From: Antedon mediterranea | Lineage: Eukaryota; Echinodermata; Crinoidea; Comatulida; Antedonidae | Direction: 5' to 3' | Assembly (NCBI RefSeq): GCF_964355755.1 | Contig: NC_092674.1 | Span: forward strand, 191,001-255,000 | DNA length: 64,000 nt | In this document: positions 21,801-32,267 of the stretch, piece by piece | How positions within the stretch are numbered: position 1 is the first letter of the stretch | How the letters are laid out: each line of letters starts with the position of its first letter | Made by a program: the position numbers and the translations under genes | Notes under the pieces: generated by a model | Told to the model about the DNA's origin: nothing | What the model saw: only the letters and a program-made list of their open reading frames with translations | The model's database searches: none

Positions 21801-24596
21801 CAGCAATTGCTGGATAGATCACCCTCATTAAATATGGTAAAAAAAAAAATAGCCAGATTTGTACGTATCTATTGTTCAATTTAATAACTATATATTAAGT
21901 AAATATAAATAGTAAATTATATTTATTTTATACTGTAAAAAATAATTTGTTATTTATTATTTTAAAGAAAATCTACCATTGGATATTCAGTCGGTATAAA
22001 CCACAGCATTACACTATTTCATCAAATTGGATTGCCATTTCTATTGCTGTTATATTCAGTTTAACGTCTTTATCCAGATCAGCTGCTTTGTTCTATGGTA
22101 TGTAGTTTAACGTCTTTATCCAGATCAGCTGCTTTGTTCTATGGTATGTAGTTTAACGTCTTTATCCAGATCAGCTGCTTTGTTCTATGGTATGTAGTTT
22201 AACGTCTTTATCCAGATCAGCTGCTTTGTTCTATGGTATGTAGTTTAACGTCTTTATCCAGATCAGCTGCTTTGTTCTATGGTATGTAGTTTAACGTCTT
22301 TATCCAGATCAGCTGCTTTGTTCTATGGTATGTACGGAAATCAATGTTATTATTGAGAGTGTCTGCTATACTGGTGGTAGGCGCTGAGATGTGCACTGAA
22401 CCATGACATTTTAATACTTCCTTTATTTCTTAAAACTATGTAATACCTGATTATTGCAAGTATTCCCAATAATATTGAATTTAATATGTATCATTTTAGG
22501 TTACCATGCTCCACTTGATATATACCCATCATTACACAGGACAGCAGACAATCCAAAGGTCCATACCTTACATGCAAATAAGCAAGTTAATGTATGCATC
22601 GGCAAAGAATGGTATCGTTTCCCAAGTAATTTCTTTATGCCAGAAAAGTAAGTTTATTACTTATTCTAATAAACCACTAGATAAACTGAAATTAAGCGAA
22701 TAAAGAGGAAGTAATTGATAGATATGAATCAATAATACATTATTTTATATAGTGTATTATTAAATCATTGAATTAGTTAGTAATTGATAGATATGAATCA
22801 ATAATACATTATTTTATATAGTGTATTATTAAATCATTGAATTAGTTAGTAATTGATAGATATCAATCAATAATACATTATTTTATATAGTGTATTATTA
22901 AATCATTGAATTAGTTAGTAATTGATAGATATGAATCAATAATACATTATTTTATATAGTGTATTATTAAATCATTGAATTAGTTAGTAATTGATAGATA
23001 TGAATCAATAATACATTATTTTATGTAGTGTCTTATTAAATCATTGAATTAGTTAGTAATTAGATATGAATCAATAATACATTATTTTATATAGTGTATT
23101 ATTAAATCATTGAATTAGTTAGTAATTGATGAATCAATAATACATTATTTTATGTAGTGTCTTATTAAATCATTGAATTAGTTAGTAATTGATAGATATG
23201 AATCAATAATACATTATTTTATATAGTGTATTATTAAATCATTGAATTAGTTAGTAATTGATAGATATGAATCAATAATACATTATTTTATATAGTGTAT
23301 TATTAAATCATTGAATGTTTTTCACTAGTTGGGAATTGCAGTTTATTGAGTCAGATTTTAAAGGACAACTTCCAAAACCATACTCAAGGCAAGAAGATGC
23401 AACACAGATTATTCCAACTCATATGAATGACATGAACTTAGAGGAACCAACTAGATATGTAAGTGTTTAGTAGTTTAAACATAAATGACATGAACTTAGA
23501 GGAACCAACTAGATATGCAAGTGTTTAGTAGTTTAAACATAAATGACATGAACTTAGAGGAACCAACTAGATATGCAAGTGTTTAGTAGTTTAAACATAA
23601 ATGACATGAACTTAGAGGAACCAACTAGATATGCAAGTGTTTAGTAGTTTAAACATGAACTTAGAGGAACCAACTAGATATGTAAGTGTTTAGTAGTTAA
23701 ACATGAACTTAGAGGAACCAACTAGATATGTAAGTGTTTAGTAGTTTAAACATGAACTTAGAGTTTAAACTTATTCTTGTTTATAGAGGTTTACAGACAG
23801 TGTTATATTATTTTTCTTTTCTATAGATTGAATTGTCAAAATGTCATTATTTAATTGACCTAGATGTACCAATTTCAACACCTCATGAACCTAAATTCTC
23901 AAAATTTCCTGATCAGTGGGAAGTAATTGAAAGGCAGCCATTCCTTGACAAAGAACGGTATATTTCATTATTACATTTATTTGTTTACAGAGCATTACAA
24001 AATCACAGAAATATCAGATCGGGCAACCCAAAAAATTAACTAAACAAAACATAAAAATAAAACTGTAAAACATGTTTTAATAAGCTAAGGTAATAAAGGT
24101 ATTACCGTCCCTAAGCTTAACTAAAAACTAAGGAAATTCGGAGCCAGCACCGGGAGACATTTGATGTATTTTTCTTTGTGGTTTTATTGTCTTAATTATG
24201 CCAAGCAAAATGAATTTCCATTTTAAGTGAACCAGTAACATTTCTTGAATTAATTCAATCCTTATTCGAATAGTGATACCAAGTTCTTTAATGTGCACTG
24301 GAAGTCATAGAATGTTATAGTACTTGCAATATAGTAGTACACCTACTTTAATTTTTTAATATACAGTACTGTCATTGACATTCTATACTGAGTCACTGAT
24401 ATAATAATTGTAACTAAGTATACACCATTGTCATTGACAATGATTGCTTTTACTAATTTAATCTTTTCAAACTTGTTTCAGGTCTGATAAAGTTTTCCGT
24501 GCTTTCTTTATACCATACGTTTCACACAACTACGTTTCATATGTAAATTACACAATTTACAAAACAACAAGGAGGAATAAACGAAAGACATTCTGA
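818..24596 (+). CDS. ALG9: ALG9, dolichyl-P-mannose alpha-1,2-mannosyltransferase (5' partial, 15 exons)
   Basis: Known role: a GT22 multi-pass ER enzyme that adds alpha-1,2 mannoses (7th and 9th) to the dolichol-linked N-glycan precursor. Exons read from phase and GT-AG sites: 818-952, 1115-1185, 2981-3069, 3559-3632, 3777-3838, 19933-20020, 20165-20270, 20456-20544, 21052-21171, 21481-21552, 21968-22097, 22500-22647, 23329-23458, 23827-23957, 24482-24596 (TGA). All phases join, giving 519 codons plus stop. Diagnostic stretches are GFQTWEYSPTYAIRSYAY (exon 1), DSYYYGKLVIAPLN (exon 7), RPHKEERFLFPVYP (exons 9-10), GKEWYRFPSNFF (exon 12) and MNDMNLEEPTRY (exon 13), all close to animal ALG9. 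Human ALG9 is about 611 aa, so roughly the first 90 residues, including the acidic catalytic loop, lie upstream of the window. Introns are loaded with satellites (intron 5 is 16.1 kb), and exons 4, 8, 11 and 13 carry tandemly repeated splice edges. The reading frame itself is intact and looks functional. Confidence 0.95.
1304..2900. repeat. 42-bp tandem repeat array (about 38 copies) in ALG9 intron 2
   Basis: The unit, containing gtactattcacccctttaa and gaggctttaa, repeats at a strict 42-bp step. It has occasional changes (gttgta/gctgta), two units with a 1-bp loss near 1705 and 2040, and a TAC expansion near 2530. Because 42 is a multiple of 3 and the unit lacks a stop on the minus strand, long spurious reading frames appear. 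The array ends about 80 bp before ALG9 exon 3. Confidence 0.95.
3483..3596 (+). repeat. Triplicated splice acceptor and exon start at ALG9 exon 4 (38-bp unit)
   Basis: A 38-bp unit holding a polypyrimidine tract, AG and the first exon-4 bases (catttatacctagtagc) occurs three times, giving acceptors just before 3483, 3521 and 3559. Only the third copy is continuous with the rest of exon 4 and keeps the ALG9 frame. Using the first or second would lead to an in-frame stop within the exon. Confidence 0.9.
3879..10021. repeat. 39-bp satellite array, segment 1 (about 157 copies), ALG9 intron 5
   Basis: The 39-bp unit contains gagtattacggtgtgttg and agttcatgattggtata. It begins about 40 bp after the ALG9 exon 5 donor. 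Variants at fixed positions (cat/cct/gct before gattgg; cgg/cag/tgg; gtt/gca/ttt) define sub-families. A block of 31 units around 7.4-8.6 kb is repeated almost exactly 1,209 bp downstream. Since 39 is divisible by 3 and the unit is stop-free in one frame on each strand, very long reading frames (over 1,900 codons) appear on both strands; they are artefacts of the period. Confidence 0.97.
10022..11168. mobile_element. Non-autonomous TIR DNA transposon inserted in the 39-bp satellite
   Basis: This 1,147-bp non-repeat block interrupts the satellite in the middle of a unit. Its ends are inverted: left CTAGGGATACCGA, right (reverse complement) CTAGGGATAACGA. The satellite bases TATTA are present on both sides (10017-10021 and 11169-11173), consistent with a 5-bp target-site duplication. 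Inside are GC-rich patches, a CCAATCAAA/TTTGATTGG inverted pair near 10635 and 10703, and no convincing long reading frame or transposase motif. Likely a non-autonomous element; the superfamily cannot be assigned from what is visible. Confidence 0.85.
11169..16997. repeat. 39-bp satellite array, segment 2 (about 149 copies), ALG9 intron 5
   Basis: This continues the same 39-bp unit after the inserted element. It holds a second higher-order duplication: a distinctive block with the variant gtgtgacgtattag and the one-base insertion attggtaataga occurs near 13.75-14.13 kb and again near 15.08-15.46 kb, about 1.33 kb apart. A 6-bp internal duplication (tattac) lies near 14607. As in segment 1, long frames on both strands are period artefacts. 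Confidence 0.97.
16998..18074 (+). mobile_element. 5'-truncated non-LTR (LINE) retrotransposon in the satellite
   Basis: A 1.08-kb insertion within the 39-bp array. Its + frame runs in from the satellite and ends at TAG 17861-17863. It encodes the end of a reverse transcriptase, with the catalytic QYADDTVIY box at about 17055, then the region downstream of the RT typical of jockey/CR1-like LINEs (KYLGINFSRDLTWSAHV; CRPVIEYGAPVWDPH). The endonuclease and most of the RT are absent, so it cannot move by itself. The 3' tail is A-rich (aataaaataaaaaaaataaa) and joins straight to satellite at 18075, as expected after target-primed reverse transcription. The target duplication is too short or too repetitive to call. 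Confidence 0.92.
18075..19527. repeat. 39-bp satellite array, segment 3 (about 37 copies), ALG9 intron 5
   Basis: The third part of the same satellite, resuming after the LINE insertion. Its last unit runs without a break into the terminal sequence of a MITE (gagtattacggtgtgacgtc at 19513). Confidence 0.96.
19513..19850. mobile_element. 338-bp MITE with long imperfect TIRs; its end matches the satellite unit
   Basis: The left end GAGTATTACGGTGTGACGTC and the right end (reverse complement GAGTATCACGGTGCTGACGT) are inverted copies. The match continues inward through a gagcgctgcatggttgc-like stretch for about 40 bp. No coding capacity is present. The first 13 bases of the TIR equal one third of the neighbouring 39-bp unit in register, which suggests that the satellite was seeded by this element's terminus. 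A target duplication is not identifiable because one flank is satellite. Confidence 0.8.
20528..20894 (+). repeat. Exon 8 tail plus splice donor repeated 7 times (56-bp unit)
   Basis: The last part of ALG9 exon 8, ending ccactaaca, and its donor gtaagttgaactt are repeated head to tail. Donors fall at 20545, 20601, 20657, 20713, 20769, 20825 and 20881. The first is the one that keeps frame with exon 9. Reading through it gives GTA AGT TGA, an immediate stop. Confidence 0.93.
21621..21849 (+). mobile_element. tRNA-derived SINE
   Basis: The head resembles a tRNA gene, with an A-box-like tggcttggtggttatgatg and a B-box gggttcaagtccc (about 21626-21697). An unrelated body of about 130 bp and a poly-A run (21839-21849) follow. 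The short word aatag flanks both ends and may be the target duplication. It sits in ALG9 intron 10. A related head lies on the - strand near 48200-48258. Confidence 0.75.
22052..22335 (+). repeat. Exon 11 tail plus splice donor repeated 6 times (46-bp unit)
   Basis: The end of ALG9 exon 11 (gctgctttgttctatg) and its donor gtatgtagttt recur at a 46-bp step. Donors are at 22098, 22144, 22190, 22236, 22282 and 22328. The first joins exon 12 in frame. Read-through of any donor gives GGT ATG TAG, a stop. The sequence after the last copy diverges. Confidence 0.93.
22711..23316. repeat. 69-bp tandem repeat array (about 9 copies), ALG9 intron 12
   Basis: An AT-rich 69-bp unit (taattgatagatatgaatca … gaattagttag) repeats up to about 12 bp before the exon 13 acceptor, with small deletions in the sixth and seventh units. 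Unlike the arrays at exons 8, 11 and 13, it contains no exon sequence. Confidence 0.92.
23420..23769 (+). repeat. Exon 13 tail plus splice donor repeated 6 times (58-bp, then 48-bp units)
   Basis: The end of ALG9 exon 13 (gaggaaccaactagatat) and the following gtaagtgtttag are repeated. Donors start at 23459, 23517, 23575, 23633, 23682 and 23730. The three middle full-length copies carry GC instead of GT at the donor. Read-through at the first copy gives GTA AGT GTT TAG, a stop. A partial copy ends near 23769. Confidence 0.9.
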
Positions 24597-25382
24597 AGAA
24601 GAAAATGTGTTACAGCATTAAAACTTATTTGAAGATTGGAGTATTTTTGTAATCATTTACAGTAATAATGTAAACAACACCAAATGTAAAAATATGAATG
24701 AAATATGAATATTAAAAACAATAGTGATCACCAATTGTGCAGTCTTAAATGTGTAATATACACTGAGTAATAATGTTATAGTTAGTTGTTTAGAATGACA
24801 ACTAGAAACACAATACCTAATCTGATAGATGTGAAGATAACATAATGTAGACAAAAAAAGATTACTTTCCATATTTGTATAACAACTAATTGAAAAGAAA
24901 CATTCTATTGCAATTAGACCGTGACCAACACAACAATAATGCCATTTGTTTTCTATTGCAATTAGACCGTGACCAACACAACAATAATGCCATTTGTTTT
25001 CTATTGCTCATAAAAGTACTGTAATGTATATTTTTATCACCAAATGGTGGCAGAACTGTGCATTGCTGTCATCAACCATCATTTATTGATTTGAATTTAT
25101 TTGTACAGTATTATACAAAAAAAATGAAATTACACTTACAGAGAATCACAAGATTTTCCAGGATAACCACAAATCTGGGCCAAAATCAAACTAAATTGCC
25201 TTGGTTAAATATACTGTACAGTACATTTCCTCTAGTATAGCTTGTATTCAAATCTACTCTCTTCAAATCTGTAAAATGATGTATTGATATTTTTGAATTA
25301 AAAAAATGATTTAGCCAATTATGATCTCGTGTGATATTATCTCATGAGATCGATTTATAATATTTTATTGATTTAGAAAACC
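24597..25382. other. ALG9 3' UTR and ALG9-NCK intergenic DNA
   Basis: AT-rich sequence after the ALG9 stop. A possible ATTAAA poly-A signal is at 24711. A 48-bp segment (ttctattgcaattagaccgt …) is tandemly duplicated at about 24903-25007. No further coding region is recognised. Confidence 0.6.
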
Positions 25383-25759
25383 AGACTATTGTCTGTGTTG
25401 TTTGGTCGGGCGGATTAATATTGTTGGCTGGAAGGAAGTTCTTCGGTCGTCCCGACAGCCATCTTGGAAATGGAGAGAAGCATGAAAATATTGTGGATAG
25501 ATGTACACAGATTTGTGGTTAATTGCCTGCTTTTCAAAATTAAATGCGGATGCTTTTCAGTACTGATAAAACGATAGTAATATTGGGCATATCTGTGTTG
25601 AAATTTTATTTCGATGGCATAGATAATTTATAATAATTCATTCATTTCGCACCCAAAATTTCCGTGATTTTGAGCAAAAAATACGACGACGACGATATTA
25701 TTGATATTTTGTCTGGTTGTTTTATTTAGTTTCCTCCAAAACATCCTGATTTGGTTGTA
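25383..25759 (+). promoter_or_regulatory. Candidate NCK promoter and non-coding first exon
   Basis: The NCK coding exon is preceded by a real acceptor (tttctag at 27549), so an upstream untranslated exon must exist. This stretch carries a YY1-type GCCATCTTGG at 25458, common near animal transcription starts. It ends with a strong donor, gtaagt, at 25760. It is followed by TAGGCCTA-rich DNA. The exon assignment is inference only. Confidence 0.35.
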
Positions 25760-25814
25760 GTAAGTTTAACATTTTAATTACGTTTTATATAAAAATAATA
25801 GTTAATTTGAAGAT

Positions 25815-26060
25815 GTTGAGGTAGCCTAGAGGCTAGGCCTAAGCCCCTAGCTAGGCCTAGGCTGGTCATTATTATAATTTATATACGCGGTAGGCTAGGC
25901 GGAGGCATCGCGCCTAGCTTTAGGCCCTGCTAGAGTACTACCTAACTAGCTGGGCCTAGGCTATATTATACTGTAGAGATCAGATTGAACCGTCATAAGG
26001 AGGCCTACTTAATAACATAGGCTAGGTCAAATTAGAGGCTCAGAGTAGACCTATAGAGAG
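25815..26060. repeat. TAGGCCTA-rich cluster
   Basis: Dense, irregular copies of the palindromic word aggcct/ctaggcctag and related gctagg. A similar cluster lies upstream of NKAP (36535-36870). The function is unknown. Confidence 0.6.
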
Positions 26061-27252
26061 GTCGGTAATGTCCATCCATAATCCATTTATTTCTTTTTCT
26101 CTTTCAAAGGTAAACAAATAAACAATTTTAAAATAATAAAACGGGCAAAACAAAGAAAAAGTAACAAAATTTGAAGTAGTTTCGTAATCTCATGATGAAC
26201 CTCCTATCTGTAGAGGATGGGGCCAAGATGCATTTGAAGGCTGTTGCCTTACTACATTAGGCCGACGACGCTATTGTCATTGACTGTTTTTTTAGGTTAT
26301 TTCTGTTGACTTGTTCTGTATTTACATAAATTACATTGCATCTGTTTAGTTGCTAGAATGTGATATTAAGAATGTCGCGTCTTTAAAATGCGTCAAATTT
26401 ATTCATACAGTTCATGAAATTGATATTAACAATTTTGATTTGGCTAAACAACTTATATTTCCTTTAGATAAATAGCCATTAAAATTTAGAATGAAAATAT
26501 TCTCTGTGATGCAGTGGCAAGCTCGACCCCAATCTCCAAAATAGGATGTTTCCGAAACGATGGGTAGAATAGAAGCATTCAATAATTGGCCTAAAAAAGG
26601 GTTTTGTAAAAAAATTAAAACCTGCCCTTGCTTGATTGATAGCTATCTATATAATTATAAGGTTGACTCAAGTACACCCTTGAAAGATGAAGTGCAGATT
26701 GAAACTAATGTAAAATCTGTCCTACTGTACATTTACTAAAAAAAGCAAAATTAAACATCACCAATTAGTACCCCAAAATGAGTCGCTTTGTCACTGTTGA
26801 AATGACAATGTCACAATTTTCCTTTAAAAGACCTTGACCTTTCATCTGTGGACAGTATTTTAGCCACTTCCTTCTATGTACTGTTGTCTGTAGATGTGTT
26901 TATGGATTTATACTGCTGATTCATCTTATGACAAACTATAGCTTCTATGAAGGTCTTGTGTCTAATACTCATGTTGGGTCATTAGGCCTAAAATAGTGTA
27001 CTTTTTAGTATAGACTGGAACATGCATTTTGTGTACATATTTTGTTAATAGCAAGGTTTATTGTTGAAATGTTTAGTACTGCATGTCAAGACAGTTGGTG
27101 GTCGGCTGACCATCACCGACCACTTTGCCCAGAACCCTAAAATACAACTAACTAAAATCTTAAAATGATGATAGGAAATGTAATACTGTAACTAGTATTA
27201 GTAAGGGGACTCATTTCTTATAACAAATGTATTTTGTTTACATATTTCTAAT
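26061..27252. other. Non-coding stretch, presumed NCK 5' intron
   Basis: No coding exon, RNA gene or clear repeat was recognised here. The sequence is AT-rich and lies between the candidate untranslated first exon and the first coding exon of NCK. Confidence 0.5.
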
Positions 27253-27419
27253 TCTCTGTCTACACTAGTATCACACTACTGTAGTTTTACAAAAAAGGTG
27301 TGATGTGCCCAAATATGGTAGTGATATGCCAAAATATGGTGGTGATATGACATCATGTCCATATATGGGCACATCACATTTTTTTTAAATCAAATAAAGT
27401 TTGATAGTGTAAACAGAGC
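27253..27419. mobile_element. MITE family A, copy 1 (167 bp)
   Basis: The ends are inverted: left ctctgtctacactag, right (reverse complement) ctctgtttacactat. Inner inverted pairs gtgatgtgcccaaatatgg and ccatatatgggcacatcac extend the foldback. Copies of the same family are at 47594-47720 and, partly, at 49381-49500. It lies in the presumed NCK 5' intron. Confidence 0.75.
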
Positions 27420-27551
27420 TTTATTGTGGTGCTTGATCATTTAAAAGTAACTGGTAATTCAGACCCATTTGAGATTATTCGTACATAGTATAATGTAGAA
27501 AGCATGACTATCATTGAAATGTACTTTATATATTCATTTTGTTTTCTAGAC

Positions 27552-29067
27552 ATGGCAGATGAGGAACCAGTGTATGTAATTGCTAAATGGGACTATGATG
27601 CTAAACAAGAAGAGGAGTTGAACCTGAGAAAAAATGAAAAACTTGTTTTGCTTAATGACACAAAATCTTGGTGGCAAGTGCAAAAATTGAATAGTGGTGA
27701 ATGTGGTTATGTACCGTCAAACTTTGTTAAAAGGGAAAAAACTGGAATCTTTGGCAGAATTAAAGCTATAACAAAGCGCAAGCCTTCTACGACAGATTCA
27801 CCAAGATTTTCGCACACAAGCCCATCTGTCAATCGACCATCAGCTGACCCACCACATGAAAGAACCAATTCAATAGATTCCAATCCAGGATTAGCAACTA
27901 ATGCATTTGTTAAGTTTCCATATGATGCACGGCAGCATGATGAATTAACACTGCGGAAAGGAGAAGCTGTAATTGTTCTTGAAAAATCAGGAGATGGATG
28001 GTGGCGTGGAGAATGCAATGGACAAAATGGTTGGTTTCCATCAAATTATGTTGAAGAAGTTGGATTAAATTCTGGTAGTGATGAATCAAGTAGAAATGAT
28101 AATGCTAACAAAGACTTTCTTATTGGTGTTAGAACATTATATCCATTTAAAGGAAGAAATGAGGAAGAACTTAATTTTGATGTAGATGAGCAATTGGACA
28201 TTGTTGAAAAACCAGAAAATGATCCTGACTGGTGGAGAGCACGAAATAATCGCGGGGAAGTTGGTCTCGTTCCAAGAACATATGTGAAAGAGTTGGACAA
28301 TGCTACTCCTGTTTATTCAATGGTATATTTGGGAAAGGATGTTACTCCAAGAAGTACTTCAAATGTAGCAAATGGGAATAGCCAACCATCCAATGGGATG
28401 GTTCGCAAAAATTCTGATCTTGATTCAAAGATTTGGTATCATGGACATATACGACGTGAAGATGCGGAGGGACTACTTTCTAGTCCAAATATTGAAAAAG
28501 GGGATTTTATTATAAGAGCTAGTGAAACATCGGTAAGTAAAATGAGCTTGCCATCTAAAAGCTTATTTCTACTTAATATCAATTCAATGACTTTTCCACT
28601 TCCATTCTAAGTATGCTTGTGCAAAGTATACTCCTGTAGAACTCCTAATTACAGTGGCCTATCCAAGTATGCCTGAGAAAAGTATATGAAAGTTTCCCAG
28701 TGGCTTTCGGCATTGCTAGTCTTTATGAAACCAATTACAAAACTGAACGATTAACATAAATAAAACAATAATAACATGATTGTGTTGTGTTTTTACAGCA
28801 GTACTACTGTAGTAGTAGGAACAATGAATTAAAGTTGTAAAAGTGAAAATACTTATTTTTTTGTAGCCTACAGACTTCTCAATTTCAGTGAGGGCACCAC
28901 ATCAAGTAAAGCACTTCAAAGTTAAGACAACTGGTGGCATGTATTGTATTGGTACTCGAAAGTTTGAGACGTTGGATCAACTCGTAGAGCATTACAAAAG
29001 GTCACCAATATTCAATAAGGATGAGATTAGGTTGTTCTTAAACCATGCATGTCCTAATGAAGCATAG
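27552..29067 (+). CDS. NCK: NCK adaptor protein (SH3-SH3-SH3-SH2), two coding exons
   Basis: Known role: a cytoplasmic adaptor that links phosphotyrosine on receptors to WASP/PAK actin regulators. Coding exons are 27552-28532 and 28867-29067 (TAG), giving 393 aa (human NCK1 is 377). Three SH3 domains lie at about residues 6-61, 117-170 and 190-247. Each has the ALYDF-like opening, a WW or DGWW/DPDWW tryptophan pair and the VPSNF/FPSNY/VPRTY end. The SH2 domain (about 294-388) starts WYHGHIRRED and has the phosphotyrosine-binding arginine in FIIRASETS. The exon junction falls just after that motif, and exon 2 continues FSISVRAPHQVKHFKV. The start is the first ATG after the acceptor at 27549 (MADEEPVYVIAKWDYD), matching the family N-terminus. 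An AATAAA lies at 29645. One ancestral NCK is expected outside vertebrates, so NCK1 versus NCK2 is not assigned. Confidence 0.97.
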
Positions 29068-29644
29068 TGGACCTGTTTCTGCTGTCAACAAACAATCTAC
29101 CGAATCCTATTAGCAGCAAGCATGTCATTCTCAAAATAACGGTACACCTTACCTGCGTGTTGGAACACCCATTTAACCAGTTATTGCTGTGCAATTTTTA
29201 GGTGCTAGCAATATAACGGTCAGTTATTTAGGGGTAAAGGGTCACCCTTTTTTTCCCCAGGAACATGTCAGTTTATACAATTCATCTTCAAAAACTCACT
29301 GATTGAAGTTACAGCAGAAACATGCCCATGAGTTTAAGTTCACCCATGTAAAAAATGTGGTTTGAAACAAAGTAAAAGAGAATGTGAGCACCGCTTCATA
29401 CTATCTGTGCCCCATAAGGAACACAATTAGTAATATTACTACAGTATACAACCATACCCTGCGTTGTAACTTATAAGATATAATATATTATTCTAATCGT
29501 TTTTATTCATTCATTGTGTTGATTTTAGATTAAATTATATCTATATTTATCGCATATAATTCTACTAGTTTTTTCAGTATAGCATTGTAGACCAATGATA
29601 CCATATGAGAACATAATGATTTGATGTAATTATATCAAATAATC

Positions 29645-29650
29645 AATAAA
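29645..29650 (+). promoter_or_regulatory. Candidate NCK polyadenylation signal
   Basis: A canonical AATAAA about 580 bp after the NCK stop codon. It is the first clear signal in the 3' region; other AT-rich candidates follow. Confidence 0.4.
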
Positions 29651-29919
29651 CTTCACAGTCAATTTTACATAGTGCTTTCTGAAACATGAAACAGGGTACA
29701 TACCACATTTGAAATTGATAACAAAATTAAGATGATTGGAATTTATTCATTATAAGATTGTGTGTACTGTTAACTAAAAACCATTCTGTGCATTAGTAAT
29801 TTCTTTCATGAAATCTTTAAATCATCATTATTCCTGAACATTTCAATTCATTAGTGTGCTAGAAGAAATTGATAATGGATTTATGTAGCATTGTAGTTAA
29901 GCTGGCGAATTATTACAGG

Positions 29920-30153
29920 AAGTATGCTATCAAACAGAAAGCTTTATGGCTGAACGTGTACAGGATGAATTGTGTAATAATCTGTACTACATTGATTAAC
30001 ATAAAAACCACCTACTTTACCACCCCATGTACATTGAAGTATGCTATCAAACAGAAAGCTTTATGGCTGGATGTGTACAGGATGAATTATGTAATAATCT
30101 GTACTACATTGATTAACATAAAAACCACCTACTTTACCACCCCCTATTCCCAC
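29920..30153. repeat. 117-bp tandem duplication
   Basis: The segment starting aagtatgctatcaaacagaa occurs twice, 117 bp apart (29920 and 30037), with a few substitutions. It lies downstream of NCK with no coding role seen. Confidence 0.85.
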
Positions 30154-31349
30154 CTAACAGTATATGCCCAGTGTATATCCACTAAATTGAATTACTGTAT
30201 CAAATTATGCTAAATAATCTTTCCGTGTAATTTGCTATTTGCAATAGACTATATATTGTACAAATGAAAAAATAATATTCAGGTATATTATTCAAACAGA
30301 TATTGTATTGCCTTTAATAAGTACAGTACATTGTTAACAGTGAACAAGTATCCAGTAGTGAAGTTATGCTGTTATACAATGAAGTGCTATTTAACAGAGG
30401 CTTTATATAAATTTGTGTATATAAACATTACTGTAAGTATTTGTTAGTTGATACAATAACATTGTTATACTAGCTAGACCAATATCATTGTCTTTGAATC
30501 ATGTACCTGCAGTGCACTACATTAGTAGTACATTTGTGACTGACTTTCTTAATACAAACTGTACATCTATATTAATTAATATTAAAATATATGTATTTAA
30601 GCAGTCGTCTGTAGTTTATTAACATTGGTGTATAATTGATATTAAAAACTACATATCCATTCTGAACAGTTACCTACTGTGTGTAAAGAATATTGTGTAT
30701 CTACAGTATCTCCTGCTGTATACAATACACCTCTATTTATGTTGCTATTATCATGTATGTATTTACATGATTGTAGTGTAATTACATTTAATTACTCGAG
30801 GAACATTTTTTTATTTTAAGAATGTTTAAAACACTTGAAATAATGTAAATATTTGTAAAGAAACTGAAATTTGTGATGAAAGTGTTTCCTTCTCTGTGAC
30901 AAAATGCTGTATTTTGGGCCTTTTTTTTTTACAAATTCTGATAATCTTGTTAAGCAATTTTATATAACTGGTGCTTAAATACATGTTGAGTAAAAGAATG
31001 CATACATATACAAATATTGTAGTTATAGGAATATTTTATTTATTGGAGTTTTTTTGCGAATATGAGCTTAAAATTAGATATAACCATAAATATTAAGATT
31101 TAAATTATAAAGTATTCATAAACAGCCTGATTGTGTAAGACCAGGGAAATTGATTACAACTTTACAAATGTTAGTAGGAGGCTAATTTTCAATATATTTT
31201 ATTTATTTTTTACTGTAAAAAACATTCAGACCACTTCTAAAACACTCGTTACCTTTGAAAGTGATAGTGGTGACTTTATTGAATATCGAAATCTCTGGAT
31301 CAAGCATGATGGTGTATTTCTTTATATTTATTTGTTTAAATTTATTTAT
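30154..31349. other. NCK-transporter intergenic DNA
   Basis: Very AT-rich sequence. No coding exon, RNA gene or repeat is recognised. Confidence 0.5.
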
Positions 31350-31556
31350 TACCGTATTTATTCGAATAGATGCCTCCCCCATAGAATATCATTTTGAATA
31401 AAGCCCCTGAGCCTTTATTTATTTTCTCAAACAAACGCCCTGCCACATGCATTATCTTAACAATATTGTATTACAACATATTTCTATTTGTAGAATTTTT
31501 TTGGATTTTACTGTATCTTATCACTTCTCGGGGCGTTAAGTCGGATAAACACGGTA
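31350..31556. mobile_element. 207-bp MITE
   Basis: The inverted ends are left TACCGTATTTATTCGAATAG and right (reverse complement) TACCGTGTTTATCCGACTTA, both followed by GCC-rich sequence. No coding capacity. Sequences with such TACCGTATTTA ends are common short elements in marine invertebrate genomes (general knowledge). Confidence 0.65.
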
Positions 31557-32267
31557 TTGCAGGGAATAATTTCGCCAGTGTAGCATAGCAAAAAGCTATA
31601 CAAAACAACCTTCTTGCTACACAATTCTACAATTGTGTAGCAAAATATACTATAGAAAACTATGTTTCTCGACTCAAACATCAGTTTTATTAGCAATATT
31701 GCTAAACGAAATTTTAAGATGAAATTTTTCCCTGTATTGTAATATAACATTACTGTAAAAAAAAAAGTACCGAATTGCTCGTACCGTACATTTGACCACG
31801 CGCTACCAAGGGTGCCGATATGTAGTTTTACTGAAGAGACAACGTTAAGTAATTTCTTGATGTCCCAGTGGAAATGTGAGTCACTGTCCAAATAATTTAC
31901 ACAATAATGCCTTTTACGGATATTACAATCATAGTAGTGCCAGGTCGATCTCGTGCCTGTAGTTAAATTATTATTACTTTAGTAAAGTGATGAAGTGATA
32001 TACAAAAAGATTAATATAATTTAGTAATGCTTGTAATATACGAAGTGTAGCACATTTGCCAAAACGACAATAGCAGCGCGGCATGTTGGCGATTAGCAAG
32101 GTACCTACTTAAAAGGGATTTGTTTTGTAAACTTAGTTCAATTATGCAAAGATCGAAGTAAATAACGAACACAGACTATCGTGTTTGGTTAATAAATTCG
32201 AGGACTTTGAACAAGTGAATTCAGATAACGGTCATCATCAAATTAGCCTTTCAAAAATGAATTGTAC
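31557..32267. other. Region upstream of the transporter gene
   Basis: This should contain the promoter and 5' UTR of the SLC16-like gene. A small out-of-frame upstream ATG at 32257 precedes the coding start. No clear TATA box or other element could be assigned. Confidence 0.4.

Noticed and set aside
27707-28300. Minus-strand reading frames across NCK
   Set aside because: They are shadows of the NCK coding exon, which has clear SH3 and SH2 motifs on the + strand.
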